The notes under the pieces were generated by a model. That model was not told the DNA's origin. It was given only the letters and a program-made list of their open reading frames with translations, and searched no databases. A program made the position numbers and the translations under genes. This document shows positions 53,986-64,000 of a DNA stretch of 64,000 nt, piece after piece. The DNA is taken from assembly GCF_014195545.1 (NCBI RefSeq), contig NZ_JACIBX010000001.1, forward strand, positions 454,463 to 518,462. The letters run 5' to 3'. How positions within the stretch are numbered: the first letter of the stretch is position 1; every line of letters starts with the position of its first letter. Origin of the DNA: Limimaricola variabilis (GTDB lineage: Bacteria > Pseudomonadota > Alphaproteobacteria > Rhodobacterales > Rhodobacteraceae).

Positions 53986-54234
53986 CGCGGATCCTTTCCT
54001 CACCATCGCTGATATCGCGTCGCTTCTGCCCGGCGGGGTCGGATTTCGACAGTTTGACCACGGGCTGCGACGCGGGCCCTTTCTCGCAGCCGGCCCGCGG
54101 AAGCTCCAGTACCGCGAATCGTAGAAATCCCCATGATTGTGATGAACGCCGCTGCGTTCCGGCCCGTCGCGGCGCTTGCGCGACGCGGGCGCATTCCCTA
54201 CCCTCGGCTTAACTCGATATTGGAGGGCGTGTTG
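53986..54234. other. Divergent control region of the methyl-transfer unit and ppx/gppA
   Basis: Two hundred and forty-nine bases, G+C-rich, with a stem near 54070-54105 (arms CGGGCC and GGCCCG). I looked for S-adenosylmethionine or S-adenosylhomocysteine riboswitch cores and did not find a convincing match. Promoter hexamers could not be assigned. Confidence 0.35.
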
Positions 54235-55344
54235 ATGGCGCCCAAGCGTCCCGACGGTGCGGGCGCGTTCCCGAAAGCGGTGAGATCCCCCGCGCCAAGA
54301 CCGGATCAGGCGACGCTTTATGCCGCGCTTGATCTGGGAACAAACAGCTGTCGCATGCTGATTGCCCAACCCAAGGGCAGCCAGTTTCACGTGGTCGATA
54401 GCTTCTCGAAGACGGTCCAGCTGGGCCATGGGCTCGAGCAATCGGGCCGGCTGTCGCGTGCCTCGATGAACCGCACGCTCGGCGCGATTCGCATCTGCCG
54501 GCAGAAGCTGTCCAAGCACGGCGTCACCCGGATGCGGCTGGTCGCGACCGAGGCCTGCCGTCGGGCCCGCAACGGACGGGCCTTTCTTGCGCAGGTGCAG
54601 CGGGAAACCGGGCTCAGGCTCGACGTGATCCGGCCCGAAGAGGAGGCGCGGCTCGCGGTGATCTCCTGCGCGCCGCTGGTCTCGACCCGGACCGAGCAGC
54701 TGCTGGTGGTCGATATCGGTGGCGGCTCGACCGAGTTGGTCTGGATCGATCTGAGCCATGTGCCGCGGCGCGAGCGCCCCAAGGCGATCATGCGGCTGCA
54801 TTCGGGCTTCCAGCAGGATCCCGGCCCCTTCGCCGCGGCCAAGGTGGTGGACTGGATCTCGGTGCCGCTCGGCGTGGCGACGCTGCGCGACCAGTTCCAG
54901 GACGTCGAGGACGACGCGGCGCGCTTTGCCTTGATGAGCTGGTTCTTCGAGGAGAACCTGTCGGGCTTTGCCCCGTCGGCCTCCGAGCAGGTGCGCGAAG
55001 GCTTCCAGATCATCGGCACCTCGGGCACGGTGACCACCGTCGCGGCAAGCCATCTCGGCCTGCGGCGCTACGACCGCAACAAGGTCGACGGGCTGCGGAT
55101 GAGCTCTGACCAGATCGACGCGGTGATCCGCGACTACCTTGCCATGGGGCCAGAAGGCCGGCGTGCCGATCCGCGCATCGGTCGCGACCGGCAGGCGTTG
55201 ATCATGTCGGGCTCGGCGATCCTGCAGGCGCTGATGCGGCTGTGGCCCACCGACCGGCTGTCGGTCGCGGATCGGGGCCTGCGCGAGGGGCTTCTCTACG
55301 CCCAGATGAGCGCCGACGGCGTATTGGAGGACGGGCCCTACTGA
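54235..55344 (+). CDS. Ppx/GppA family phosphatase
   Basis: A 369-residue actin-fold phosphatase of the exopolyphosphatase/guanosine pentaphosphatase family. YAALDLGTNSCRMLIA, then VATEACRRARNGRAFLAQV, VVDIGGGSTELVWID and IIGTSGTVTTVAA are the ATPase-like motifs. It would hydrolyse polyphosphate or pppGpp. No C-terminal HD domain is present. The start at 54235 has GGAGGG upstream; an open extension to 54133 is not supported. Confidence 0.92.
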   Translation: MAPKRPDGAGAFPKAVRSPAPRPDQATLYAALDLGTNSCRMLIAQPKGSQFHVVDSFSKTVQLGHGLEQSGRLSRASMNRTLGAIRICRQKLSKHGVTRMRLVATEACRRARNGRAFLAQVQRETGLRLDVIRPEEEARLAVISCAPLVSTRTEQLLVVDIGGGSTELVWIDLSHVPRRERPKAIMRLHSGFQQDPGPFAAAKVVDWISVPLGVATLRDQFQDVEDDAARFALMSWFFEENLSGFAPSASEQVREGFQIIGTSGTVTTVAASHLGLRRYDRNKVDGLRMSSDQIDAVIRDYLAMGPEGRRADPRIGRDRQALIMSGSAILQALMRLWPTDRLSVADRGLREGLLYAQMSADGVLEDGPY

Positions 55345-55362
55345 GGGCCCGCCCTGCCCCGC

Positions 55363-56457
55363 TCAGCGGTAGTAGAGCGATTTCCCGTCGCGGAAGACCT
55401 GCACCTTTTCGGGGGCAACGGTCATGTGCACGTGACGGCCGCGCAGGTCGCCATGAATGCCGGGCAGCTTGGCGATCACCGGGTCGGCCCTGCCGGCCTT
55501 CTGGAAGTAGAGGATCGTCACCTCGCCGAGCGACTCGGTGAAATCCACCTTGCCCTCGAAGATGTAGTCGCCGCCGGCCTCGACCTCGGTCATGTCCTCG
55601 GGCCGCACGCCGACATTGACCGACGCTCCCATGTCGGCCTCGGTCGAGGGCGCGTTCGACACAGCCACGCCGCCGCCGTCGAGCTTCACGGTGGTCTGCG
55701 CGCCGGTGCCAGTGACCTTGCCCGGCAGCAGGTTCATCGCCGGGCTGCCGATGAACTGCGCCACGAACTCGTTCTCGGGCCGCTCATAGAGCTCGAGCGG
55801 CGTGCCGACCTGGGCGATGCCCTTGTTGGCCAGCACCACGATCCGGGTCGCCAGCGTCATCGCCTCGACCTGATCGTGGGTGACGTAGATCATCGTCGAG
55901 TCGGGCATCGACTCCTTGAGCTGGGCGATCTCGATCCGTGTAGCCACGCGCAGCGCCGCGTCGAGGTTCGAGAGCGGCTCGTCGAAGAGATAGACCTTGG
56001 GGTCGCGCACGATCGACCGGCCGATGGCGACCCGCTGCCGCTGCCCGCCCGAGAGCGCCTTGGGCAGGCGGTCGAGATAGGGCTCGAGTTGGAGGATGCG
56101 GGCGGCGTTGGCGATCGCGGCGTCGATCTCCTCCTTCGACTTCTTCGCGAGCTTCAGCGCGAAGGCCATGTTGTCGCGCACCGTCATGTGCGGATAGAGC
56201 GCGTAGGACTGGAACACCATGGCAATGCCGCGCTGCGCGGGCGGCACGTCGTTGACGACCTGACCATCGATCTCGAGCGTGCCGCCCGAGATTTCCTCGA
56301 GGCCGGCGATCATCCGCAGGAGCGTGGACTTGCCGCAGCCCGAGGGCCCGACGAAGACCACCAGTTCCCCCTTGCCGATCTCTAGGTCGATGTTCTTCAG
56401 GACCTCGACCGACCCGCCATAGGTCTTGGCCACGTCCTTCAGCTTCAGTTCCGCCAT
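55363..56457 (-). CDS. aglK: Alpha-glucoside ABC transporter ATP-binding protein AglK
   Basis: ATPase of the AglEFG importer, CUT1 family. The 364-residue protein has Walker A GPSGCGKST, Q-loop QSYALYPHMTV, signature LSGGQRQRVA, Walker B VYLFDEPLSNLD and the H-loop THDQVEA. The C-terminal TOBE-like regulatory domain (about 240-364) is typical of MalK/UgpC ATPases. It is last in the order aglE-F-G-A-K, 22 bases after aglA. Confidence 0.96.
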   Translation of the reverse strand: MAELKLKDVAKTYGGSVEVLKNIDLEIGKGELVVFVGPSGCGKSTLLRMIAGLEEISGGTLEIDGQVVNDVPPAQRGIAMVFQSYALYPHMTVRDNMAFALKLAKKSKEEIDAAIANAARILQLEPYLDRLPKALSGGQRQRVAIGRSIVRDPKVYLFDEPLSNLDAALRVATRIEIAQLKESMPDSTMIYVTHDQVEAMTLATRIVVLANKGIAQVGTPLELYERPENEFVAQFIGSPAMNLLPGKVTGTGAQTTVKLDGGGVAVSNAPSTEADMGASVNVGVRPEDMTEVEAGGDYIFEGKVDFTESLGEVTILYFQKAGRADPVIAKLPGIHGDLRGRHVHMTVAPEKVQVFRDGKSLYYR

Positions 56458-56479
56458 GGGGTTCCTCCCTGCTCCGTCC

Positions 56480-58150
<1,671 letters not shown>

Positions 58151-58163
58151 CGGAAGGCAGTCC

Positions 58164-59315
58164 TCATTTCACAGAGCCCGCGAGCAGGCCGCGCACGAGG
58201 TATTTCTGCATCGCGAAAAACACAACCAACGGAACCGCGATAGAGACGAAAGCCGCCGTCGCGAGGATCTCCCAGTTGCCGCCGCGCGTGCCCAGAAGCT
58301 CGATGATCTGTTTGGTCATCACCGTCGTCTCGCCCGAGCTGTCGATCAGGAACACGATCGCCACCAGCAGGTCGTTCCAGGTCCACAGGAACTGGAAGAT
58401 CGCGAAGGAGGCGAGCGCCGGGAAGGAGAGCGGCAGGATGATCTTGGTGAAGATCTGGAAGTCGGTGGCGCCGTCGACCTTGGCGTTCTCGATGATGTCG
58501 CGCGGCAGGCCGACCATGTAGTTGCGCAGGATGTAGATCGCCAATGGCAGGCCAAAGCCGGTATGGGCGAGCCAGACGCCGAGATACCCCTTGCCGATGC
58601 CGATCTCGTTGTGAAGCTTGAGCAGCGGTATCAGCGCGAGTTGCAGCGGCACCACCAGCAGGCCGACGATCGCCGCGATCAGCAGCGCCCGACCGGGGAA
58701 ATCCATCCAGGCCAGGGCATAGGCCGCGAAGGCCGCCACCAGGATCGGGATGATCGTGGCCGGGATCGACACGGTCAGCGTGTTGAAGAAGGCCTTGGCC
58801 ATGCCGTCGATGTTGTTCGGGTTGAACAGCATGTTCTCGTAGTTCTCGAGCGTGAACTCCGGCGCGACCTCGGCGGTGACGAAGATCCGCTGGCCGCGGC
58901 CCGACATCTCCTCCTGGGAGGTGTAGACGTAATCGCCATTGCTTTCGACGGTGACGATCTCGCCGTCGCCCATATCGACCGTCTCGCCCGGCGCGTAGGC
59001 GCCCACGGCGCGCGAGGACGTGCCGAAGGCCGAGATCTCCAGCGGCTCGCGGCCCTCATGGGCGAAGAGGTTGCCCGACACCGTGTAGAGCCCGTCGAGC
59101 AGTTCGGCCTCGTCGCCGGCCGCGGTGCGCAGCGTCAGGTTCTGCTCGGTCGGCAGCATCGAGCGCCACCAGCCGGAGGAGGCGATCTGATCGCCGGTGC
59201 GGAAGGACGAGATCAGCAGGCCGAGGGTGGGGAACACCCACAGCGCCACCAGCGCCAGAACCGCGATGTTGACGGCCCAGGTGAGCGCGGATTTCTTGCC
59301 GGCGATGTTGTCCAT
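58164..59315 (-). CDS. aglG: Alpha-glucoside ABC transporter permease AglG
   Basis: A 383-residue inner-membrane permease of the MalG type, with about six helices. Residues about 40-150 form a large extra periplasmic loop between the first two helices, characteristic of AglG. The EAA motif is near AKVDGATDFQIFTKIILPLSFPAL, which docks with AglK. It overlaps the aglF stop by one base and is followed by aglA. Confidence 0.94.
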   Translation of the reverse strand: MDNIAGKKSALTWAVNIAVLALVALWVFPTLGLLISSFRTGDQIASSGWWRSMLPTEQNLTLRTAAGDEAELLDGLYTVSGNLFAHEGREPLEISAFGTSSRAVGAYAPGETVDMGDGEIVTVESNGDYVYTSQEEMSGRGQRIFVTAEVAPEFTLENYENMLFNPNNIDGMAKAFFNTLTVSIPATIIPILVAAFAAYALAWMDFPGRALLIAAIVGLLVVPLQLALIPLLKLHNEIGIGKGYLGVWLAHTGFGLPLAIYILRNYMVGLPRDIIENAKVDGATDFQIFTKIILPLSFPALASFAIFQFLWTWNDLLVAIVFLIDSSGETTVMTKQIIELLGTRGGNWEILATAAFVSIAVPLVVFFAMQKYLVRGLLAGSVK

Positions 59316-60556
59316 CAGCGCATCTCCTTGCGGGCGTTGTAGACGTTCCAGATCAGGATCGGCGTCACCATCAGCATGATGACCATCGCCCCCGCTGAGC
59401 CCACGCCCCAGTCGTTGGCGCGGAACAGCTTGTCATACATGTAGTTGGCGAGCACCTGCGTCTCCCACTGGCCGTTGGTCATCGCGAAGACGATGTCGAA
59501 GACCTTGAGAACGATGATGGTGATGGTGGTCCAGACCACGACGATGGTGCCGACGATCTGCGGCATCTTGATCTTGAAGAAGATCTGCCAGGGATTGGCG
59601 CCGTCGACGATGGCGGCTTCGACCGTCTCCTCGGGGATGCCCCTGAGCGCCGCCGAGAGCAGCACCATGGCAAAGCCGGTCTGGATCCAGATCAGCACGA
59701 TCATCAGGAAGAAGTTGTTCCAGAAGGGAATAGTGAGCCAGGTCTGCGGCTGGCCATAGGGGAAGTCGGTGGTGAAGACGTCGAAGATCTGGCGCAGCAT
59801 CAGGTACACGACCAGCGCCATCAGCACGGCGCCGAGCACGCGCAGCGCGCCGAAGACCAGACCGGGGGCGCGACCTTCGCGGCCCAGCACCGGCTTCATC
59901 AGCGACCAGCCCAGCGCAGCCGCACCGGCGGCCAGCGCGAGCAGCAGCAGCGACGGCACCAGCCGCAGCCAGACGAAGGAGCCGACACCGCCGTCGAAGC
60001 CGAGCCAGACGGCGTTGAGGATGCCGATCTGCTCCTGGCCCACGGGGCGGGTGTCGTAGATCAGCTTGAAGATCACCGCCGCGCCGACGAAGGAAATCGC
60101 CATCGGCATGAAGATCAGCGACTTGGCGATGGCGCCCCAGCGGATGCGGTCGGTGAGCTGTGCGGCCAGCAGGCCGAAGGCGGTCGAGGCGGCCGGCACC
60201 ACGATCAGCCACAACAGGTTGTTGCGGAAGCCCTCCCAGAATTTCGGCTCGCGCAGCATCTGCTCGTAATTGGCGAGGCCCACGAATTCATAGCCGCCGC
60301 CGCGGACCCGCTCGGTCAGCGACAGGCGCAGGGTCTCGAAGACCGGATAGGCGAGGTAGAGGCCCAGCGCGAGGAGCGCGGGCAGAAGGAACAGCCAGGG
60401 GCGGATCATGTTGGCGCGGTTGATGTTCCGCCCGGCATCATTGCCGCGCGGCGGGAACAGCACCTTGTCCAGCAAAATATTGGAAAAATAGAAATAGGCG
60501 ACGCAGCCGCCAACGCCGATCACGATGGTCAACAAACCCTGTAGTGCCGGATTCAT
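59315..60556 (-). CDS. aglF: Alpha-glucoside ABC transporter permease AglF
   Basis: A 413-residue permease of the MalF type. About eight membrane helices are seen, the first near residue 8-28, and a periplasmic loop contains NYEQMLREPKFWEGFRNN. The EAA loop is EAAIVDGANPWQIFFKIKMPQI. A GGGAGGG ribosome site precedes the start. It follows aglE after a hairpin and overlaps aglG by one base. Confidence 0.94.
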   Translation of the reverse strand: MNPALQGLLTIVIGVGGCVAYFYFSNILLDKVLFPPRGNDAGRNINRANMIRPWLFLLPALLALGLYLAYPVFETLRLSLTERVRGGGYEFVGLANYEQMLREPKFWEGFRNNLLWLIVVPAASTAFGLLAAQLTDRIRWGAIAKSLIFMPMAISFVGAAVIFKLIYDTRPVGQEQIGILNAVWLGFDGGVGSFVWLRLVPSLLLLALAAGAAALGWSLMKPVLGREGRAPGLVFGALRVLGAVLMALVVYLMLRQIFDVFTTDFPYGQPQTWLTIPFWNNFFLMIVLIWIQTGFAMVLLSAALRGIPEETVEAAIVDGANPWQIFFKIKMPQIVGTIVVVWTTITIIVLKVFDIVFAMTNGQWETQVLANYMYDKLFRANDWGVGSAGAMVIMLMVTPILIWNVYNARKEMR

Positions 60557-60585
60557 CGCGCCCTCCCCGAGCCCTGATGCAAAGA

Positions 60586-60613
60586 GGCGGCCGCGACGCG
60601 AGTCACGGCCGCC
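60586..60613 (-). terminator. Hairpin between aglE and aglF
   Basis: GGCGGCCG and CGGCCGCC form an eight-base-pair stem around a 12-base loop, with TCTTT after it on the minus strand. Such hairpins in ABC operons raise the binding protein level relative to the permeases by partial termination or mRNA protection. Confidence 0.6.
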
Positions 60614-60632
60614 ATGCCTTATCGTTACACGC

Positions 60633-61979
60633 TTACTTCAGCGCGTCCCAAGAATCCTGGATCTCGGAGGCCACGCTCTCGGCGCTCTCGCCACCGACAT
60701 AGTCGACCATGCCGGTCCAGAACGAGCCGGCGCCGACGCCGCCGGGCATCAGGTCCGAGCCGTCGAAGCGGAAGGTGGTCGCCTCGAGCAGGATGTCGTT
60801 CATCTTCTTGAGCGTCGGGTCGCCGAACACGTCGGTGTTGACGGTGGTCAGCGGAGTCAGGAAGCCGGTCTGGGCCATCCAGATCTCGTGGGCGATCGGG
60901 GTCTGCAGCCACTGGATGAAGACCTCGGCCGCCTCGGAGGCCTCGGTGATGCCGAACATCGTGCCGGCGCCGAGCACCGGCTGACCGAGATCCTTCTCCT
61001 CATAGGCAGGGAAGTAGAAGAAGTCGGCATCCACGCCCACCTCGGTGCCTTCGGGGAAGAAGGTCGGGATGAACGAGGCCTGGCGATGCATGTAGCACTG
61101 CGGCGGGCTGTCGAAGAGACCCTTGGGGCTGTCGCGGAAGTCGGTGGAGGCCACTGCCGCCTTGCCGCCGGCGACGTAGTCGTCGGAGACGAACCAGCCG
61201 AACTCCTCGATCGCGCCGACCACCGCCGGATCGTTGAAGGGGATCTCGTTGGTGACCCACTTGTCATAGGTCTCGGGCGACTGGGTGCGGAGCATCATGT
61301 CCTCGACCCAATCGGTCGCCGGCCAGCCGGTGGCGCCGCCCGAGCCCAGGCCGATGCACCAGGGCGTCTCGCCGTCCTCGACCATCTGCTCGGTGAGCGC
61401 CTTGAGCTCCTCCATGCTCTGCGGCACTTCGTAGCCCGCATCCTCGAAGTTCTCGGGCACGTACCACACGAGGCTCTTCACGTCGGCCTTGTAGAAGAAG
61501 CCGTAGAGGTTCTCCCCGCCCTCGGGGCCTTCGAAGGTCGCGAGATCGACCCAGGACTGGCCCGCGGCGTAGTTCTCGGCGACCCAGTCGCCGGTGCCCT
61601 CGGGCATCGGCTCAAGATAGCCCAGCGCCGCGAGATCGCGGGCGAGGCCCGGCTGCGGGAAGACGGCGATGTTGGGAGCGGAGCCCGCCTCGGTGTCGAT
61701 GCGGATCTGGGTCTCGAAGCCATCCGAACCGGTATACTGCACGTCCGCGCCGGTCGCTTCCTCGAAATAGGCCAGCATCGACTCGAACAGCGCTTGGTCA
61801 CCGCTCAGCCAGGGGCCGAAGACGGTCAGGGTCTGGCCCGACAGGTCATGGCTCTCGGCGAACTGGTTGAAGCTGTCCCAGTTGAAATCGCCTTCGCCGA
61901 CGGGGAACTTCAGCTCCTGCGCCGAGGCGGCGGAGGCAAGCGCGAGGCCCGCGACGCCTGCGAGGAAAATGGACTTCAT
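60633..61979 (-). CDS. aglE: Alpha-glucoside ABC transporter binding protein AglE
   Basis: A 448-residue periplasmic sugar-binding protein of the MalE-like cluster. A signal peptide (KSIFLAGVAGLALASAASA) is followed by the mature protein, which has GQTLTVFGPWLSGDQALFE, then FPQPGLARDLAALGYLEP and MYHRQ-like C-lobe segments (CYMHRQASFIP). It delivers alpha-glucosides to AglFG. The ribosome site GGGAGGGT lies just before ATG. Promoter control by AglR is expected from an operator at 62047. Confidence 0.95.
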   Translation of the reverse strand: MKSIFLAGVAGLALASAASAQELKFPVGEGDFNWDSFNQFAESHDLSGQTLTVFGPWLSGDQALFESMLAYFEEATGADVQYTGSDGFETQIRIDTEAGSAPNIAVFPQPGLARDLAALGYLEPMPEGTGDWVAENYAAGQSWVDLATFEGPEGGENLYGFFYKADVKSLVWYVPENFEDAGYEVPQSMEELKALTEQMVEDGETPWCIGLGSGGATGWPATDWVEDMMLRTQSPETYDKWVTNEIPFNDPAVVGAIEEFGWFVSDDYVAGGKAAVASTDFRDSPKGLFDSPPQCYMHRQASFIPTFFPEGTEVGVDADFFYFPAYEEKDLGQPVLGAGTMFGITEASEAAEVFIQWLQTPIAHEIWMAQTGFLTPLTTVNTDVFGDPTLKKMNDILLEATTFRFDGSDLMPGGVGAGSFWTGMVDYVGGESAESVASEIQDSWDALK

Positions 61980-62046
61980 GTGTTACCCTCCCGTAACCGC
62001 GACCCTGCCGGCCGCCATTGAAACTGCCCACGCCCGAGCCAGACGG

Positions 62047-62060
62047 CCAAAGCGCTTTGG
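62047..62060. promoter_or_regulatory. AglR-type operator 1 (perfect palindrome)
   Basis: CCAAAGCGCTTTGG is a perfect 14-base palindrome with the central CG step typical of LacI-family operators, in the gap upstream of aglE. Confidence 0.8.
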
Positions 62061-62152
62061 ACACGCCCAACCTGTCGGAGCCTCCGCTCCCTGTCAATGA
62101 CCGTTTCCAGCCGTAGCTGGAGGGATAATGCAGCGTTAGCGGCGGCCTCCGA

Positions 62153-62170
62153 TCAAAAAGCGCGCTTTGA
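62153..62170. promoter_or_regulatory. Degenerate operator-like palindrome
   Basis: The core AAAGCGCGCTTT (62157-62168) is a perfect palindrome with an extra CG step compared with the two AglR-type operators. It may be a weak or accessory site. Confidence 0.4.
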
Positions 62171-62206
62171 CGGGTATCGCTGCGCTGCATAAGCTGTCAT
62201 CCATTG

Positions 62207-62220
62207 CAAAAGCGCTTTGG
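62207..62220. promoter_or_regulatory. AglR-type operator 2
   Basis: CAAAAGCGCTTTGG differs from operator 1 at one position. It lies directly ahead of the aglR ribosome site (AAGGAGGG at 62221), so bound repressor would block aglR expression. Confidence 0.75.
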
Positions 62221-62233
62221 AAGGAGGGCGGCG

Positions 62234-63259
62234 GTGAATCTGAAGGAGCTTTCCGCCTTGCTCGGGCTGAGCCAGACCACGGTGAGCCGGGCGCTCAACG
62301 GCTACACCGATGTCAGTGAAGCGACCCGCGCCCGCGTTCAGGCCGCGGCCAAGCTGCACGACTACCGCCCCAACACCCGCGCGCAGGCGCTGGCCACCGG
62401 GCGCAGCCGGGTAATCGGGCACGTGATTCCCAAAATCTCTACCCATGCGATGGTGAACCCGATCTTCGCCGACTTCATCACCGGCGCGGGCGAGACCTAT
62501 TCCCAGCATGGCTACGAGATGCTGATCTCGGTGGTCGACGTCGACGAGGAGGAGAAGGCCTACCGCGCGATGAAGCGGCGCGGCCTGGTCGACGGGTTGA
62601 TCGTCAGCGCGCCGCGCCGCAACGATCCGCGGATCGAACTGCTCGACGGGATCGGCCTGCCCTATGCCGTGCATGGCCGCGCCACCGGCACCACGCGGCC
62701 CTATACTTGGCTCGACGTCAACAACCGCCGGGCCTTCGCCCGCGCGACCGCCTTCCTGCTCGATCTCGGGCACCGACGGATCGGGCTGATCAACGGGCTG
62801 GAGGTGATGGATTTCGCGCATCGCCGCCGGCAGGGCTACGAGGAGGCGCTGCGCGCGCGCGGCCTCGCGCCCGACCCGGAACTGATGCGGCAGGACGAGA
62901 TGACCGAAGGCTATGGCTGGCGCGCGGCGCGCGACATGCTCGCCCTGCCCGACCCGCCGACCGCCTTTCTCGTCTCCTCCGTGGTCTGCATGCTGGGCGT
63001 GCGCCGGGCCGTCGACGAGGCCGGGCTGGTGCTCGGCCGCGACGTCTCGGCCGTCACCCATGACGACCAGCTCTCCTATCTGCGCGATGACGGGCCGGTG
63101 CCGGCCTTTACCGCCACCCGCTCCTCGGTGCGCGAGGCTGGACAGCGGCTGGCGCGGATGGTCATAGACCGCATAGACAACCCCGAGGCCCCCCATCGGC
63201 AGGATCTGCTCGAGGCCGACCTGATCATCGGCCGCTCCACGGGACCGGCCCCAAGTTGA
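62234..63259 (+). CDS. aglR: LacI-family regulator AglR
   Basis: A 341-residue LacI-type repressor. The N-terminal helix-turn-helix reads VNLKELSALLGLSQTTVSRALNGY, with the hinge helix DYRPNTRAQALATGRS. The effector domain is periplasmic-binding-protein-like (GHVIPKISTHAMVNPIFADFITG). It starts at GTG 62234 with AAGGAGGG upstream; a TTG start at 62204 would overlap the operator and is less likely. It is divergent from aglE, which it should repress, and lies upstream of a GH1 gene. Confidence 0.93.
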   Translation: MNLKELSALLGLSQTTVSRALNGYTDVSEATRARVQAAAKLHDYRPNTRAQALATGRSRVIGHVIPKISTHAMVNPIFADFITGAGETYSQHGYEMLISVVDVDEEEKAYRAMKRRGLVDGLIVSAPRRNDPRIELLDGIGLPYAVHGRATGTTRPYTWLDVNNRRAFARATAFLLDLGHRRIGLINGLEVMDFAHRRRQGYEEALRARGLAPDPELMRQDEMTEGYGWRAARDMLALPDPPTAFLVSSVVCMLGVRRAVDEAGLVLGRDVSAVTHDDQLSYLRDDGPVPAFTATRSSVREAGQRLARMVIDRIDNPEAPHRQDLLEADLIIGRSTGPAPS

Positions 63260-63269
63260 GGCGAGCGAC

Positions 63270-64000
63270 ATGAATTTCACCCGTGCGGATTTTCCCGAAG
63301 GTTTCCTGTTCGGGGCGGCCACGGCCGCCTACCAGATCGAGGGACACGGCTTCGGCGGCGCCGGCCCGACCCACTGGGACAGCTTTTCCAAGGGTCCGGG
63401 CAACGTGGTGCGCGGCGAAGACGGGGCCGTGGCCTGCGACCACTACCACCGCTACGAGGCCGATCTGGACCTGCTGCAAGCGGGGGGCTTCGACGCCTAT
63501 CGGTTCTCGACCTCCTGGGCCCGGGTGATGCCGGATGGTCGGACGGTTAACCCCGAGGGGCTCGACTTCTACGACCGGCTGGTCGACGCGACGCTGGAGC
63601 GCGGGCTGAAACCCTTCCAAACGCTCTATCATTGGGAACTGCCCTCGGCGCTCGCCGATCGCGGCGGATGGGCCAATCGCGACACCGCGCTGGCCTTCGC
63701 CGATTTCAGCGAGGTGATCAGCGCCCGGATCGGCGATCGCGTCGCCTCGACCGCCACGATCAACGAGCCTTGGTGCGTGGCCTGGCTGTCGCATTACCTC
63801 GGCCATCATGCGCCGGGCCTGCGCGACATTCGCGCCGCCGCGCGGGCGATGCACCATATCCTGCTGGCGCATGGCCTCGCGGTGGAACGGCTGCGCGGCA
63901 TGGGACGTAAAGAGCTGGGCATCGTGCTCAATTTCGAGCGCGCCCTGCCCGCCTCCGAGAAAGCCGCGGATGTCCGCGCCGCCGATCTGCAGGACCAGAT
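63270..64000 (+). CDS. GH1 beta-glucosidase (partial, runs off the window)
   Basis: The start of a glycoside hydrolase family 1 protein; 243 codons are visible. FPEGFLFGAATAAYQIEG, then HYHRYEADLDLLQAGGFDAYRFSTSWARVMPDG and the acid/base motif TINEPWCVAWLSHYLGHHAPG are diagnostic. The nucleophile (ENG motif) lies beyond the window. It follows aglR by 10 bases and would split beta-glucosides, so the agl regulator may also serve cellobiose-like substrates. Start set by ATG after AGGCGAG. Confidence 0.93.
   Translation, partial: MNFTRADFPEGFLFGAATAAYQIEGHGFGGAGPTHWDSFSKGPGNVVRGEDGAVACDHYHRYEADLDLLQAGGFDAYRFSTSWARVMPDGRTVNPEGLDFYDRLVDATLERGLKPFQTLYHWELPSALADRGGWANRDTALAFADFSEVISARIGDRVASTATINEPWCVAWLSHYLGHHAPGLRDIRAAARAMHHILLAHGLAVERLRGMGRKELGIVLNFERALPASEKAADVRAADLQDQ

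Noticed and set aside
53986-54234. Possible S-adenosylmethionine or S-adenosylhomocysteine riboswitch upstream of the methyl-transfer unit
   Set aside because: Only a generic G+C hairpin was seen; no riboswitch core sequences could be placed.

Overview
The window is a high-G+C chromosomal segment of an alphaproteobacterium, most likely a member of the Rhodobacterales. The markers are a Mur-type Fur regulator lacking the CxxC site, a ChpT histidine phosphotransferase, the F1-ATPase zeta inhibitor (DUF1476), ribosomal protein L21 with a C-terminal helix-hairpin-helix extension, ornithine-lipid genes olsBA, and an AglEFGAK alpha-glucoside uptake operon. No CRISPR array, rRNA operon, intact insertion sequence or prophage is visible.

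Layout. 0-6.9 kb: mur, an EamA exporter, eno, a PRC-barrel protein, a TusA-like protein and rne (RNase E) with a long structured leader. 6.9-15.7 kb: a DctB/DctD-like two-component pair, purQ, purS and purC, the ATPase zeta inhibitor, an MprF-like lipid aminoacyltransferase and a homocysteine S-methyltransferase. 15.7-24.1 kb: carboxypeptidase M32, ctaA, trmJ, a TfoX-like protein, a ThiE-like protein, olsA/olsB, DUF3553, chpT. 22.8-28.5 kb (minus strand): rplU, rpmA, two GNAT genes, obgE, proB, proA, all codirectional.

28.7-32.3 kb is the most unusual part. A tRNA-Ser(CGA) gene is followed by about 3 kb with less G+C-rich sequence. A copy of the tRNA 3' end (13 bases, one mismatch) lies at its far edge, and a 49-base inverted repeat lies directly after the tRNA. 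The segment holds one convincing gene, a membrane-anchored 734-residue protein that appears to combine an Ig-like region, a GATase-like region and a polysaccharide-deacetylase-like region. I read it as a small genomic island that has lost, or never carried, its own integrase.

32.3-48.9 kb is accessory and regulatory: three LysR regulators, each with a divergent neighbour (an FSP1/AIF-like flavoprotein; a 45-residue DUF1127-like protein; a DUF4386 protein with an NAD(P)-binding protein), an alpha/beta hydrolase, two HWE/HisKA_2-type sensor kinases flanking a stand-alone receiver protein, an EnvZ/OmpR-like pair, two orphan genes split by a strong terminator, a Tat-exported dioxygenase-fold protein with a predicted heme membrane partner, and a DUF808 protein.

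49.2-55.3 kb: an RraA/DapA-family pair, rlmE, a corrinoid/folate methyl-transfer operon (virulence-factor protein, MTHFR-like protein, methyl-THF:cobalamin methyltransferase) and a Ppx/GppA phosphatase. 55.4-64.0 kb: the aglEFGAK operon (minus) divergent from aglR and a GH1 beta-glucosidase that runs off the window; two palindromic LacI-type operators and a third degenerate one sit between them.

All family names are from reading the translated sequences; no database search was run.
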